A stretch of DNA of 64,000 nucleotides from Phyllobacterium brassicacearum (GCF_003010955.1 NZ_PGGO01000006.1:62001-126000); one strand, 5' to 3'; positions 1 to 9,098 are shown, counted from the first letter of the stretch. Notes: generated by a model not told the origin, from the letters alone. Numbers and translations are program-made.

Positions 1-1
1 T

Positions 2-169
2 GCGTTGATTGCCTGGCCCGCAATATATGGCGAGACCGGCATCAAGACATTCGTCGTAAGTCATCATGGGACTATTTACGAAAAGGACCTTGGACCGGCT
101 ACCGACAAGGCGGTGAAAGAGATAAGGTCGTTCAATCCGGATCAAACATGGGATCCGGTTGACGATTGA
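2..169 (+). CDS. DUF2950 family protein, C-terminal fragment
   Basis: The window opens inside a reading frame that runs 55 residues to a TGA stop. The visible tail reads as a secreted-protein C-terminus with the segments AWPAIYGETGIKTFVVSHHG and YEKDLGPATDK, which match the conserved end of DUF2950 proteins. The family has no established biochemical role and often sits beside DUF3300 genes, but nothing upstream can be seen here. The next gene starts 26 nt after the stop, so the two could be co-transcribed. Confidence 0.7.
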   Translation, partial: ALIAWPAIYGETGIKTFVVSHHGTIYEKDLGPATDKAVKEIRSFNPDQTWDPVDD

Positions 170-195
170 TCGCGACGTTCAAAAGGGGAACAGCG

Positions 196-984
196 ATGAA
201 ACTTTCCATGGCGTTGGCATCGGCGCTGGCTGCTGGTCTTCTGATCACCAGCCCTGTCCGGGCCGCCGATATCACTTCGCCGATGGCGCCGGAACTGAAA
301 CAGACCGAGGGGGAGGGATGGACCTTCGCGGTAAGTCCATATTTCTGGGCGGCGGGCATGTCAGGCGATACGGGCCTGTTCGGTTTGCCGACCGTGCACC
401 TGGACATGGATTTCAGCGACATCCTGAACGAGCTTGATTTCGCCGCCATGGCAATTGGCGAAGCCCGCTACGACCGTTACAGCATTTTCACCGATATCAT
501 GTATACCAAGATATCCAGCGGCTCCGGTACGCCGAGGGGCATCATCGCCGACCACGTCGGTGTCACATCCGAGACGTTTGCCGGCCTTGTGGGTGCAGGG
601 TATTCGGTGCTGCAGGATGACCGGGGCAACCTCGACCTGGTCGCCGGCGCCAGGGTTTGGCACGCAAGTACGGAGATTTCGTTCAGCGGCGGCATTCTCG
701 ATGGTGTGAGCCGTGAAGACAGCGCGACCTGGGTCGATGGCCTGGCTGGCGTCCGGGCCAAATATTCGATCACAGACAAGGTGTATTTCACCGGCTGGGG
801 ACTCGTCGGCGCAGGTGGTGCGGATCTCGACTGGGACGTTGCCGGTGGGATCGGCTATGAGTTCAATGACAGGTTTTCTGCTGTCGCAGGCTACCGTGCG
901 CTTGGTGTCGACTACAGCAGTGACGGTTTCGTCATGGACGTCGTCCAGCAGGGACCGATTTTCGGCGTCGTCATGCATTTCTGA
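196..984 (+). CDS. Outer-membrane beta-barrel protein
   Basis: This 262-residue protein has a signal peptide of about 23 residues ending in PVRAAD. The mature chain is rich in alternating polar/aromatic segments, with AVSPYFWAAGMSG near the N-terminus, and it ends in Phe (VVMHF), the usual last residue of outer-membrane barrels. Together these suggest an opacity- or porin-type barrel in the outer membrane; no substrate can be inferred. The ATG at 196 follows AGGGGAA with good spacing. A TTG at 166 in the same frame would overlap the upstream stop but puts extra residues before the signal peptide, so I prefer 196. Confidence 0.7.
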   Translation: MKLSMALASALAAGLLITSPVRAADITSPMAPELKQTEGEGWTFAVSPYFWAAGMSGDTGLFGLPTVHLDMDFSDILNELDFAAMAIGEARYDRYSIFTDIMYTKISSGSGTPRGIIADHVGVTSETFAGLVGAGYSVLQDDRGNLDLVAGARVWHASTEISFSGGILDGVSREDSATWVDGLAGVRAKYSITDKVYFTGWGLVGAGGADLDWDVAGGIGYEFNDRFSAVAGYRALGVDYSSDGFVMDVVQQGPIFGVVMHF

Positions 985-1039
985 CGCGCCGATTCAATTG
1001 GTGCCCGGCTAAACGACTTGAAGGCGAGACGGCGTGTCC

Positions 1040-1456
1040 TCACATGTCGCACTTGTGATAGGTGATGAACATGTTGTCACCAAACGGATCGAACCGTTGG
1101 AGCGTCTTGCTGTCAACAATCTTGAAGGTCACCGTCTGGCCGTACTCGATCATCGAATCGACACATGTCAGGTTTGCCGTAAGCCGATCTTTCTGCTTAC
1201 GGACAGTTCCTGTTGTACACGCGGCATTGGGCGACACGATCCGGCTCCCGTTGACCAGCAATCCTGTCGATGTCGATGCCGTGCGGTCTTTGAACTCGAC
1301 CTTCTTGCCCGTCTTCTTGAACGTGTCCGAGCATTCAGTACCGTCCATTGTCCATGCGCCTTGCAGTTCCTTGATGGATGCTGCTGTGGCGCCCGTGGTC
1401 ATGCAAAAGCCGAGCACCGCGCCAGCTAAGATGATTTTGCCGAGTTTGCTATTCAT
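1040..1456 (-). CDS. Small secreted cysteine-containing protein
   Basis: A 138-residue protein with a clear signal peptide (about residues 1-25, ending TGATAAS). The mature part contains four cysteines (in TECSD, NAACT, LTCVD and HKCDM), which fits two disulphides in the periplasm. I do not recognise the family. The ATG at 1456 follows CGGAG at suitable distance and places the hydrophobic signal at the N-terminus; a longer frame to 1528 adds 24 charged residues that spoil it. It is transcribed away from the diguanylate cyclase that starts at 1729. Confidence 0.6.
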   Translation of the reverse strand: MNSKLGKIILAGAVLGFCMTTGATAASIKELQGAWTMDGTECSDTFKKTGKKVEFKDRTASTSTGLLVNGSRIVSPNAACTTGTVRKQKDRLTANLTCVDSMIEYGQTVTFKIVDSKTLQRFDPFGDNMFITYHKCDM

Positions 1457-1728
1457 TACCAAGCTCCGAGATGGTTCTACGGTTGCAAGGATACGCGATC
1501 GTTCCGGTTCCGGAAATGGAACCATCACAAATATACGGCTACGATACAGTAAATGCGCGGGCTATTTTTAGAACTGTGGAGGGCGTCATTGGGGAAATTG
1601 GCTCAGCATTTCTTGGGCGTCACGATGGAACCGCAGATTATCACGATGGATTATTGTAAGAATGGTCTGAGTGTATCCGACTCGGATGTGCGGTATCGTC
1701 TTCGTGTTAATGCGTCCATTGCCATACG

Positions 1729-2655
1729 GTGAGCATGAATCCTGCCAAGATCCCGGATGAGATCCTACAGAATCTCCTGTCATTGCAGGCCGATAGTCTT
1801 GTCCTGCCCGCGGCGTATGACGAGCACGATATTCTGCGTTATGCGAACAAGAGTTTTCGTTCCGCATACCATCTCGAGCCTGATGAGCAGCTGAGCTGGG
1901 GCGCCATCATGCGCAGAAATTACGAGGCAGGTCTTGGGACCGTTCTGACGACCGATAATTTCGATGACTGGCTGGTTTCCACGCAATCACGCCGTGGGAA
2001 AGTGGCTTTCCGGGCTTTCGAAACCGACCTTGTCGATGGCCGTTGGTTATGGATGACGGAAACCGTGCAGCCGAATGGATGGATGCTGTGCATTGCCAGC
2101 GACATCACGCAGCTGCGCCCGGATGATCGCCGGCTGCGGCAAGATCGGGATCTGGCGTTGCGCGCGTCACAGACCGACGAACTCACAGGCGTGGCGAACC
2201 GCCGCTTCATCATGGCGAGACTTGAAGCACTGGTCAGCCGACATCTGACGCCAGACGGCGTAAGCGGTTGTGTCGCCGTTCTCGACATCGATCATTTCAA
2301 GGCGATCAACGACCGGTATGGCCATCAGTCCGGAGATGAAGTGCTGCTCGATTTTGCCAGGCACGCCCATTCGTTCGTGCGCCGTCTCGACTGCTTCGGC
2401 AGGATTGGCGGCGAGGAGTTCATGTTCATTTTGCCGGATACTACACTTGGCGATGGGGTCCAATTTCTGGAACGTGTGCTCGACAGAATAAGGTCAGCGC
2501 GACCATTGAGGGCATGTCCGGAATTCTCCTACACCTGCTCTGCGGGCATCACGGCCTTGCGACCGGGCGATACGCCCCATGAGGCCTTCGCGCGAGCGGA
2601 CAGAGGCCTGTATCAGGCCAAGCTCGAAGGGCGAAACCGTGTCAGCGTGACCTAG
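1729..2655 (+). CDS. PAS-GGDEF diguanylate cyclase
   Basis: A 308-residue cytoplasmic protein. Residues 1-135 resemble a PAS-like sensor (EHDILRYANKSF, then MTETVQPNG and ASDITQLR). A GGDEF domain follows, starting at DELTGVANRR (150-159), with LDIDHFKAIND and the active-site GGEEF at 227-231. An RRLD sequence at 218-221, five residues before GGEEF, is a proper allosteric I-site. The enzyme should make cyclic di-GMP from two GTP and be product-inhibited. No membrane segment is visible. The start is GTG 1729 or ATG 1735; neither has a strong ribosome binding site. Confidence 0.88.
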   Translation: MSMNPAKIPDEILQNLLSLQADSLVLPAAYDEHDILRYANKSFRSAYHLEPDEQLSWGAIMRRNYEAGLGTVLTTDNFDDWLVSTQSRRGKVAFRAFETDLVDGRWLWMTETVQPNGWMLCIASDITQLRPDDRRLRQDRDLALRASQTDELTGVANRRFIMARLEALVSRHLTPDGVSGCVAVLDIDHFKAINDRYGHQSGDEVLLDFARHAHSFVRRLDCFGRIGGEEFMFILPDTTLGDGVQFLERVLDRIRSARPLRACPEFSYTCSAGITALRPGDTPHEAFARADRGLYQAKLEGRNRVSVT

Positions 2656-2668
2656 TGGAGTGATAGGA

Positions 2669-3241
2669 CTATCGCTCGCTGGGAGGTCCGAAAATGGCGG
2701 CTGTCGCCCACGCCCGCTCAAGCCGGTCGAGGGTTGCGAATGCCACTTCGATATTACGGATGTTCTCCGGATCGCCGGCAACAAGTCGATGATATTTCGC
2801 CGCAACCTCAGTCAGGTCATCGCACAGCTGACGGGCCTTTTCAGACAGGCGGATGCGGGCTGTTCTCCTGTCACGCGCCAGAGGAATACGTTCGATATAT
2901 CCGCATTCGCCAAGCTGCTTGAGATAATAGGAAAGATTGGTACCGCCATAGGGGCCGCGATCCATCAGCTGACCGACAGAGAGCTCGTCATGGCCGATTG
3001 TCAGCAACAGCATCGCGTGGGCGGGGCCAATCTCCTGAACGCCGCGCCGGGTCATTTCCGCCTGAAGAAATGAAGCAAATCGCCGGTTGGCGCGTTCCAG
3101 GGTCCTGGCCAGCTCGAAATGCGTGATAACCGTCGTATGTGTGGCTCGACCACCGGACTTTACGCTCAAGGCATTTGTGTCGCTTGATGGCAGTGTCGCG
3201 GTCTCCGACTCGACAATGTTTTGCAGCAATTTCGATATCAT
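2669..3241 (-). CDS. MarR-family regulator, LdtR-like
   Basis: A 190-residue winged-helix protein with a 40-residue N-terminal extension before the MarR core. The core contains GPAHAMLLLTIG, then LSVGQLMDRGPYGGTNLSYYLKQL (recognition helix region) and the wing ARDRRTARIRLSEKA. The combination of GTNLSYYLKQL with this wing resembles the LdtR subgroup of Hyphomicrobiales, which is tied to cell-wall and stress genes; that assignment is from memory of the family. The ATG at 3241 has AGGAG seven bases upstream. A palindrome at 3285-3298 in its own promoter region suggests autoregulation. Confidence 0.8.
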   Translation of the reverse strand: MISKLLQNIVESETATLPSSDTNALSVKSGGRATHTTVITHFELARTLERANRRFASFLQAEMTRRGVQEIGPAHAMLLLTIGHDELSVGQLMDRGPYGGTNLSYYLKQLGECGYIERIPLARDRRTARIRLSEKARQLCDDLTEVAAKYHRLVAGDPENIRNIEVAFATLDRLERAWATAAIFGPPSER

Positions 3242-3284
3242 CAAATGCTCCTGGAATTAGGTTGTTCACCCTGCCGCAATACAC

Positions 3285-3298
3285 TTCGCAAGTGCGAA
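3285..3298. promoter_or_regulatory. Inverted repeat, candidate MarR operator
   Basis: A perfect 6+2+6 inverted repeat, TTCGCA-AG-TGCGAA, lies about 45 bp upstream of the MarR-family start codon and upstream of the small gene at 3424. Its position between the divergent genes makes it a plausible operator for the regulator; binding is inferred, not shown. Confidence 0.4.
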
Positions 3299-3423
3299 TG
3301 GAAATTTTACGCACTGCACAATACGATATTTCTCGTGTAAGTTGAAGGCCCTATTTAAGTCGAAAGGCTTAGTTGAAGTCTATCCATTCCTCTGCAAGGC
3401 TTGAACAGGGAGGAACAAAACTG

Positions 3424-3711
3424 GTGGCGAACTGGCTGGAGGTTCTGCGCGAGAAGAACGAACTGGCTGTGATGTTGGGAAAAAAGATTCCCCAGATGCT
3501 CACGCATGAGCCATTGACGCTCGGCCAGGCGACGGAACTGTACAAGCTCCTCGAGGGACACGCCCGGGGAATGGAAGAAATCCTCGAAAAGATGGAACAG
3601 GACGACCTGCCCGAGTCCTATTACCAGGTCGCCGAAGATCTCGACAACATATTCAACAATCTAGCGGCGGCTGCGGCGGAAAAACTCAGCGAAATCCGGG
3701 ACAGCGCCTAG
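3424..3711 (+). CDS. Small helical protein of unknown function
   Basis: A 95-residue protein, predicted almost entirely helical and acidic (EEILEKMEQDDLPESYY, LDNIFNNLAAAAAEKL). I recognise no domain. The start is set by GGGAGGA nine bases before GTG 3424; a TTG at 3373 in frame has no such site. It is divergent from the MarR-type gene and shares the promoter region with the palindrome at 3285-3298, so it is a candidate target of that regulator. Confidence 0.55.
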   Translation: MANWLEVLREKNELAVMLGKKIPQMLTHEPLTLGQATELYKLLEGHARGMEEILEKMEQDDLPESYYQVAEDLDNIFNNLAAAAAEKLSEIRDSA

Positions 3712-3831
3712 AGCTTCAAAGGCTCCAGTTGGCCGACCGGCTCGAATCCCTTGCATGAAACAGTATTCGATGCTGGACTGCCAAGGCGAAGGCGCCCTCC
3801 GCGGCGGCCAGGCTGAAGTATTGCAGGAAAA

Positions 3832-4683
3832 ATGATGAAACACGCGGATATGAAGTCAGCCGCACTTCCCTCGGGCGAGTCGGTTCCTGTGCTTGGCCAG
3901 GGTACCTGGTACATGGGGGAGGACAGACGGCAGTTTCATCAGGAGACGGACGCTTTGCGGCTTGGCCTCGATCTCGGCATGACCCTGATCGACACGGCGG
4001 AGATGTACGCCAATGGCCGGGCTGAGGAAGTGGTTGCCGAGGCGATCAGCGGGCGGCGTGACGAGGCGTTCCTTGTCAGCAAGGTCCTGCCGTCGAATGC
4101 GTCGCACAAGGGCACGATGCTCGCCTGTGAGCGCAGCCTCAAGCGCATGAAGTGCGAGACGATCGATCTTTATCTTCTGCATTGGCGCGGTGGATATTCT
4201 TTGGCCGAAACGATTGCCGGTTTCGAGGATCTGGTAAGGGCCGGAAAAATCCGGCATTGGGGGGTCAGCAATTTCGATACTGACGACCTCGACGCGCTGG
4301 AGGCGTTCAATGGCGGCAAGGCTGTTGCAACCAATCAGGTCCTCTACAATCTTGCACGGCGCGGCACGGAATATGACCTCCTGCCATGGTGCCGGACACG
4401 CCGCATTCCGGTCATGGCCTATTCGCCGATCGAACAGGGACGGGTGCTGGGGCATCCAGCGCTTGCGCAAGTTGCCCAGGAATGCGGAACCTCACCGGCA
4501 GCTGTGGCTCTCGCGTTCGTGCTGATGCATGACGGCGTCATCGCCATTCCAAAATCGAGCACGCCTGCGCACATCAGGGATAATCGCAGCGCCGTCGATC
4601 TACGGCTGACACCCGAACAGCTGGCCGTTCTCGATAAGGCCTTTCCGGCGCCGCAGCGAAAACGGCCGCTAGAGATGTTATGA
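3832..4683 (+). CDS. Aldo/keto reductase
   Basis: A 283-residue TIM-barrel oxidoreductase of the aldo/keto reductase superfamily. The catalytic tetrad is visible as Asp and Tyr in LIDTAEMYANG, Lys in LVSKVLP and His in LYLLHWRG. The NADPH-binding tail IAIPKSSTPAHIRDN is also present. Length and these motifs resemble the YeaE-type branch that reduces methylglyoxal and other aldehydes; the true substrate is unknown. The frame opens with two adjacent ATGs preceded by CAGGAAAA. It converges on the dehydrogenase at 4795. Confidence 0.88.
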   Translation: MMKHADMKSAALPSGESVPVLGQGTWYMGEDRRQFHQETDALRLGLDLGMTLIDTAEMYANGRAEEVVAEAISGRRDEAFLVSKVLPSNASHKGTMLACERSLKRMKCETIDLYLLHWRGGYSLAETIAGFEDLVRAGKIRHWGVSNFDTDDLDALEAFNGGKAVATNQVLYNLARRGTEYDLLPWCRTRRIPVMAYSPIEQGRVLGHPALAQVAQECGTSPAAVALAFVLMHDGVIAIPKSSTPAHIRDNRSAVDLRLTPEQLAVLDKAFPAPQRKRPLEML

Positions 4684-4782
4684 CCCGCCTTTAACCCGCA
4701 TCGGGCGTCGCAGTGTTGTGAAACCTCACTCTCCTGCAACGTCGAGCGAAGTTTCACAAAATCGATATGGCCAATGATTTTT

Positions 4783-4806
4783 CTGGCGAGCAGGTCAGCT
4801 CGCCAG
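4783..4806. repeat. Perfect 9-bp hairpin over a stop codon
   Basis: CTGGCGAGC and its exact complement GCTCGCCAG flank a 6-base loop. The loop contains the TGA stop of the minus-strand dehydrogenase that ends at 4795. It lies between convergent genes. There is no T-run on the side expected for that gene's transcript, so an intrinsic terminator is not clearly supported; an RNA-stability hairpin is possible. Confidence 0.4.
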
Positions 4807-5595
4807 CAGCCGCTGTGCAGGCTTGCGGTGTGAGAGGTTTGGACCAAGAGCCTGACGTGCCCCCTCGAAGGCATTCCAGTCAGAAACGTCCGGCAGGGCG
4901 GGGATCGTTACCAGTTCACCCTGATCGAGACCTGCCAAGGCGGCATCCACCATATCCTCGGCGGACATTACGATGGCTTCGGGAAGCTGGCTAACTGGCC
5001 GACCTGCAATCTCCCAGAACTCCGTGCTGGTTGCGCCGGGGAGAACCACCTGTATGCGGACACCTTCGCTGGCCAGTTCGTGATGCAGGGACTGGCTGAA
5101 GGCAAGAACGAAAGCCTTCGTACCGCCGTAGACGCCGTTGAGCCTTTCGGGCGCGATGGCGACGATCGAGGCGATATTGATGATCGTTCCGGTACCACGC
5201 TCGACGAACTTAGGTGCCACCGCTTCGGTAAGCCGGGTAAGTGCAACAACGTTCAGTGCGATCATCGCATCCATCTTGTCGGGGTCAGACTGAAGGAGCG
5301 GTGCTGTCGCGCCAACGCCTGCATTGTTGACGAGCATGGTTATGCTGGCATCTGTACGCAGGATTTCCGCAACGCGCGCAATCCCCTCATCGGCACCGAG
5401 ATCGGCGGGAACAACCTCCACCGTCCGGCCGGTTTCAGTGGTCAAACGTGTGGCAAGGCTGTCGAGCCGATCGCGGTTGCGGGCGACGAGGATAAGATCA
5501 TAGCCGCGACGTGCAAGCCGGTCGGCATAGATCGCACCGATGCCGGACGATGCGCCAGTGATGAGGGCTGTGCCCTTGGATGAAGTACTGATCAT
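4795..5595 (-). CDS. Short-chain dehydrogenase/reductase
   Basis: A 266-residue classical SDR with a Rossmann fold. It has the cofactor motif TGASSGIG near residue 14, NNAGVG in the middle, the catalytic Ser in NIASIVAIA and the Tyr/Lys pair in YGGTK. An Arg after the second strand (VARNRDRL) suggests preference for NADP(H). It is likely a cytoplasmic oxidoreductase of unknown substrate. It is divergent from the GlxA-type regulator at 5696, 100 bp away, which may control it. Confidence 0.87.
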   Translation of the reverse strand: MISTSSKGTALITGASSGIGAIYADRLARRGYDLILVARNRDRLDSLATRLTTETGRTVEVVPADLGADEGIARVAEILRTDASITMLVNNAGVGATAPLLQSDPDKMDAMIALNVVALTRLTEAVAPKFVERGTGTIINIASIVAIAPERLNGVYGGTKAFVLAFSQSLHHELASEGVRIQVVLPGATSTEFWEIAGRPVSQLPEAIVMSAEDMVDAALAGLDQGELVTIPALPDVSDWNAFEGARQALGPNLSHRKPAQRLLAS

Positions 5596-5695
5596 TTTCC
5601 TGTTCCGTAAGTTAATATTGACTGCCGGAACTTACAGGCATAGTGTCTTGGCATAAATGTCATATTTGCCACTCTTTAGGACATATGTATTCGCG

Positions 5696-6643
5696 ATGCA
5701 GAACATTGGCATTATCCTTTTTCCCGGGTTTCAGTTGCTCGACCTCGCTGCGGCTACGGTGTTTGAGTTCGCCAACGTGACTGTTGGCGATCCGGTTTAT
5801 GAGGTCAGCCTGTTGTCGGAGGAAGGTGGTCCTGTCGCCTGCTCCGCGGGGTTTTCTGTTGGTACAGTTCCGTTCAATGATGCGCCCTTTGATACGGTGC
5901 TGGTCGTGGGCAATAATCATGCAGAGCCGGTATCTCCCCGCCTCCTCGACTTCCTGCGCGAGGTCGCGCTGCGATCGCGTCGTATCGGATCGATCTGTAC
6001 AGGCGCTTTCTTCCTAGCCGAGGCGGGGTTGCTGGATGGGCGCCGCGCCACCACGCACTGGTTCCACGCCCGCGATTTCCAGCGCGCCTATCCACAGGTA
6101 AAGGTGGAGGAAGACCGCATCTTCATCATAGACGGGCCGGTATGGACCTCTGCAGGCATGACATCCTGCATCGATATGGCTCTGGCACTGGTCGAGAAGG
6201 ACCTGGGGGCCGAGCTGGCGAAGTCTGTTGCCAAGAAGCTTGTGGTGTATCACCGCCGTGCGGGCGGACAATCGCAATATTCGGCCCTATTGGAGCTCAA
6301 TCCGAAGTCGGATCGTATCCAGTCCACGCTGGCATACGCCAAGGAGAACCTGCACAAGGAGTTGTCGGTCGAACAATTGGCTGAAGTTGCGCATCTCAGC
6401 CCGCGGCAATTCAGCCGGGCGTTCCATGCGGAGACCGGGCAATCGCCTGCCAAGGCTGTCGAAAACTTGCGTGTCGAAGCGGCGCGGCTGATGATCGAGT
6501 CTGGCCGGATACCGATTGATTCCATCGCCCGGGATGTTGGTTTCGGTGATCGCGAGCGGATGCGCCGCGCGTTCCTGCGCGCATTCGGGCAGCCGCCGCG
6601 GTTCATGCAAAGGCTTGCGCAGTCCGAGACGGTGGCGGGATAG
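5696..6643 (+). CDS. GlxA-family transcriptional regulator (DJ-1/PfpI + AraC HTH)
   Basis: A 315-residue two-domain regulator. Residues 1-190 form a DJ-1/PfpI-like domain (IGIILFPGFQLLDLA, then IGSICTGAFFLAEAG with the nucleophile-elbow Cys and THW). The C-terminal 110 residues form an AraC double helix-turn-helix (LSVEQLAEVAHLSPRQFSRA and IPIDSIARDVGFGD). GlxA relatives sense small metabolites and activate adjacent catabolic genes. I start at ATG 5696 because family members begin directly at the first strand; an upstream ATG at 5657 adds 13 residues. Divergent from an SDR gene and convergent with another. Confidence 0.86.
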   Translation: MQNIGIILFPGFQLLDLAAATVFEFANVTVGDPVYEVSLLSEEGGPVACSAGFSVGTVPFNDAPFDTVLVVGNNHAEPVSPRLLDFLREVALRSRRIGSICTGAFFLAEAGLLDGRRATTHWFHARDFQRAYPQVKVEEDRIFIIDGPVWTSAGMTSCIDMALALVEKDLGAELAKSVAKKLVVYHRRAGGQSQYSALLELNPKSDRIQSTLAYAKENLHKELSVEQLAEVAHLSPRQFSRAFHAETGQSPAKAVENLRVEAARLMIESGRIPIDSIARDVGFGDRERMRRAFLRAFGQPPRFMQRLAQSETVAG

Positions 6644-6644
6644 A

Positions 6645-7406
6645 TCAGACTACCGTTTCACCGCCATCGACCACAAGCGCTTGGCCTGTGATATAGGACG
6701 AGCGATCCGACACCAGAAACAGGATGGATTCGGCGATTTCATCGACGCTGGCCCAACGGCCAAGCGGGACTTGCTGGCGGACATAGGTTTCGATCGCCGC
6801 GCGGCCGCCCATCTGGCCGATGAAGGGTTCGTTAAAGGGCGTATCGACCCAACCAGGGCAAAGGGCGTTCACACGAATGCCAAATTTCGCGTAATCACCC
6901 GCCATCTGCCGCGTCATCGCAATAACGGCGTGCTTGGTCGTGGTGTAGGCGATCATCTCGCGGTCGTAGAGCACGCCGGATGATGATGAGGTGTTGAGAA
7001 TGACGCCGCGACCGGCCGCTTTCATCACCGGCATGACAAGCCGGGCAGCGATGAAATGGGCACGGACGTTGAGGCTCCAGGATTTGTCGAATCCGTCCAC
7101 TGGAACCTGTTCAAGGTCACCCGCAACTTGCGCGCCAGCATGGTTGTGGAGAATGTCGATACGTCGATGCTGGGCAACGACTGAGGCAATCCCAGCCTCG
7201 AGTGCCTGGTCGTCGGTAACATCGACGATCAACGTTTCGGCTCTGCCGCCCGCTTTTGCAATGATTTCGACGGTGGCCCCTGCGCCTTCGGTGTTTCGAT
7301 CGGCGACCACCACATGGGCGCCTTCGCGCGCCAGAATTGCGGCGCCGGCCTGACCTATACCCGAACCCGCTCCGGTGACGATAGCAACGCGATCTCTGAG
7401 GATCAT
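6645..7406 (-). CDS. Short-chain dehydrogenase, last gene of ABC operon
   Basis: A 253-residue SDR with TGAGSGIGQAG, NHAGAQ, a catalytic Ser in NTSSSSGVLY, Tyr/Lys in YTTTKHAV, and the C-terminal GQALVVDGG common in FabG-like enzymes. Asp in VVADRN after the second strand favours NAD. The ATG at 7406 has AGGAAA just upstream. It begins 13 bp after the permease gene at 7420 in the same direction, so it probably oxidises the imported compound or its breakdown product. The stop codon sits only 1 bp from the end of the regulator gene at 6643. Confidence 0.87.
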   Translation of the reverse strand: MILRDRVAIVTGAGSGIGQAGAAILAREGAHVVVADRNTEGAGATVEIIAKAGGRAETLIVDVTDDQALEAGIASVVAQHRRIDILHNHAGAQVAGDLEQVPVDGFDKSWSLNVRAHFIAARLVMPVMKAAGRGVILNTSSSSGVLYDREMIAYTTTKHAVIAMTRQMAGDYAKFGIRVNALCPGWVDTPFNEPFIGQMGGRAAIETYVRQQVPLGRWASVDEIAESILFLVSDRSSYITGQALVVDGGETVV

Positions 7407-7419
7407 GGTGTTTCCTGCA

Positions 7420-8232
7420 TCAGTTTGTTGGTTTCTTCTCACGCATGAGTATGCGCGCAATCAGGATCATCATCAGCGAGGCGACGAGAACCAGTGTGGC
7501 GATGGCGTTGATTTCAGGTGTGACCCCCCGGCGGATGGAAGCAAAAACATAGATTGGCAAGGTCGTCTTTGAACCGGCAACGAAGAAGGCGATGATGAAA
7601 TCATCGAACGAGAACGTGAAGGCGAGCAGGAAACCGGCCAGAATTGACGGGAGTATCTGCGGAAGCACGACCAGGCGGAATGTGGTCAGCGGCGTTGCAT
7701 AGAGGTCACTCGAGGCCTCGACGATATCTCGGCCAAGGCTGGCGATGCGAGCCTTAACGATCATCGTCACCAATGCCATCGAAAACAGGCCGTGTGCTGC
7801 AACAATCGACCCGTAACCCAGGCCAAGCTGCGGTGGATTTCCGCCGGGCCATATGGATGCGAGGACCGGGTTCAGGAAGGAGAACACCTCTACAAGTGCG
7901 ACGAGCGTGGCGATGCCAATGACGACGCCGGGCACCACGATGGCGGCTGCAAGCAGACCATCGAGAACAGCGCGGGCGCCAGGACGCAGGCGTTCCATGC
8001 CAAGCGCGGCCATGGTGCCGAAAATGGCAGCGAGCGCCGCGCTGGTAAGGGCGATGATCAGGCTGTTCTGCAGGGCTGCGACAAGGAACGTGTTGTCTAG
8101 CGCCTTGCCGTACCACATGGTCGAAAATCCGGTGAACTCGCTCGCACTGCGCCCCGCATTGAACGAGAACAGCACGACAAGTGCGATAGGCGCATAGAGG
8201 AACAGGTAGACGGCTGAGATGAAGGCGCGCAT
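7420..8232 (-). CDS. ABC importer permease, PotC-like
   Basis: A 270-residue inner-membrane permease of the polyamine/opine/phosphonate class, with six predicted helices. The ATPase-contact EAA loop is seen in DIVEASSDLYATPLTTFRLV. It pairs with the upstream PotB-like gene: that gene's TGA and this gene's ATG share one base (TGATG), so translation is coupled. The family imports spermidine, putrescine or similar cations; the substrate here is not determined. Confidence 0.9.
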   Translation of the reverse strand: MRAFISAVYLFLYAPIALVVLFSFNAGRSASEFTGFSTMWYGKALDNTFLVAALQNSLIIALTSAALAAIFGTMAALGMERLRPGARAVLDGLLAAAIVVPGVVIGIATLVALVEVFSFLNPVLASIWPGGNPPQLGLGYGSIVAAHGLFSMALVTMIVKARIASLGRDIVEASSDLYATPLTTFRLVVLPQILPSILAGFLLAFTFSFDDFIIAFFVAGSKTTLPIYVFASIRRGVTPEINAIATLVLVASLMMILIARILMREKKPTN

Positions 8233-9098
8233 CAGACGAGGTCCACTTGTTTGGTTCCGGCGATCCTCCAGGCGATGCGCATGGCGATCAAGAGCACCAA
8301 CACCACGACAACCACGAGTGTAACAGCAATCGCCGAACCAAACGGCCAGTTACGCGATTGCAGGAAGAGATCGACCAGTGCATTGCCGATGAAGAAAACC
8401 TTGCCGCCACCCAGTAATTGGGGGATCAGGTATTCACCAAGCAAAAGAATGGTGACAAGCGCCAGACCGGTCATGACACCCGGCAGTGAGAGCGGCAGCG
8501 TCACACTGAAAAAGGTCGAGACCGGTTTTGCGCCGAGATCGGCAGATGCTTCGAGGAGACGACGATCGAGCTTTTCGAGGCTGACATAGATCGGCATGAT
8601 CATCAGCGGCAGATATCCATACACAATGCCCAAAAGCACAGCGCCCGGCGTATTGAGAATGCGGACATCCTCAATACCGATCATTCCTAGAAGATTGGGA
8701 ATACCGCGCGATCCAAGCAGATACATCCACGCGTAGGTTCGGACCAGAAGGCTCGTCCAGAACGGTACGACGACCAGAGAGACAAGGATCAACCGGTAGC
8801 GCGGGCTAGCCTTGACGGCCAGATAGTAGGCCACTGGATAGGCGATGATCAGGCAGAGAAAGGAGCCGACAGGCGCGAGGATGAGAGTGTTCCAGTAGGC
8901 TGCAGCGCGAGATGGAAGGTTGGCGAATTGGGCGAACGTGAAGGCCGCCTGATAGCCGCCTTCGGGCGCGCGCTCGCCAACCGAAAAGACCAGTATGGCG
9001 ATGAATGGCAGCACAAGGAAAATGAACAGCCATGCCAAAGCCGGCGCGACAAGCGCCGCCGTCACGATCCCTCGTTTTGTATTGGTTGCCAATGCCAT
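8232..9098 (-). CDS. ABC importer permease, PotB-like
   Basis: A 288-residue inner-membrane permease, six predicted helices, with the EAA loop LLEASADLGAKPVSTFFSV and the PotB-type region VVPFWTSLLVRTYAWM. It forms the heteromeric channel with the PotC-like protein encoded immediately downstream. It follows the binding-protein gene after a 73-bp gap that contains a strong hairpin (9124-9162). Confidence 0.91.
   Translation of the reverse strand: MALATNTKRGIVTAALVAPALAWLFIFLVLPFIAILVFSVGERAPEGGYQAAFTFAQFANLPSRAAAYWNTLILAPVGSFLCLIIAYPVAYYLAVKASPRYRLILVSLVVVPFWTSLLVRTYAWMYLLGSRGIPNLLGMIGIEDVRILNTPGAVLLGIVYGYLPLMIMPIYVSLEKLDRRLLEASADLGAKPVSTFFSVTLPLSLPGVMTGLALVTILLLGEYLIPQLLGGGKVFFIGNALVDLFLQSRNWPFGSAIAVTLVVVVVLVLLIAMRIAWRIAGTKQVDLV

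Noticed and set aside
361-978. A 205-residue minus-strand frame opposite the outer-membrane protein
   Set aside because: It is an antisense shadow of a gene with a clear signal peptide and ribosome binding site. Its composition (Asp/His/Val-rich, no domain) is typical of antisense frames.
1500-1530. GGTTCC-GGAAAT-GGAACC inverted repeat upstream of the small secreted protein
   Set aside because: A 6-bp arm repeat of this kind is expected by chance in 64 kb, and no regulator is adjacent to link it to.
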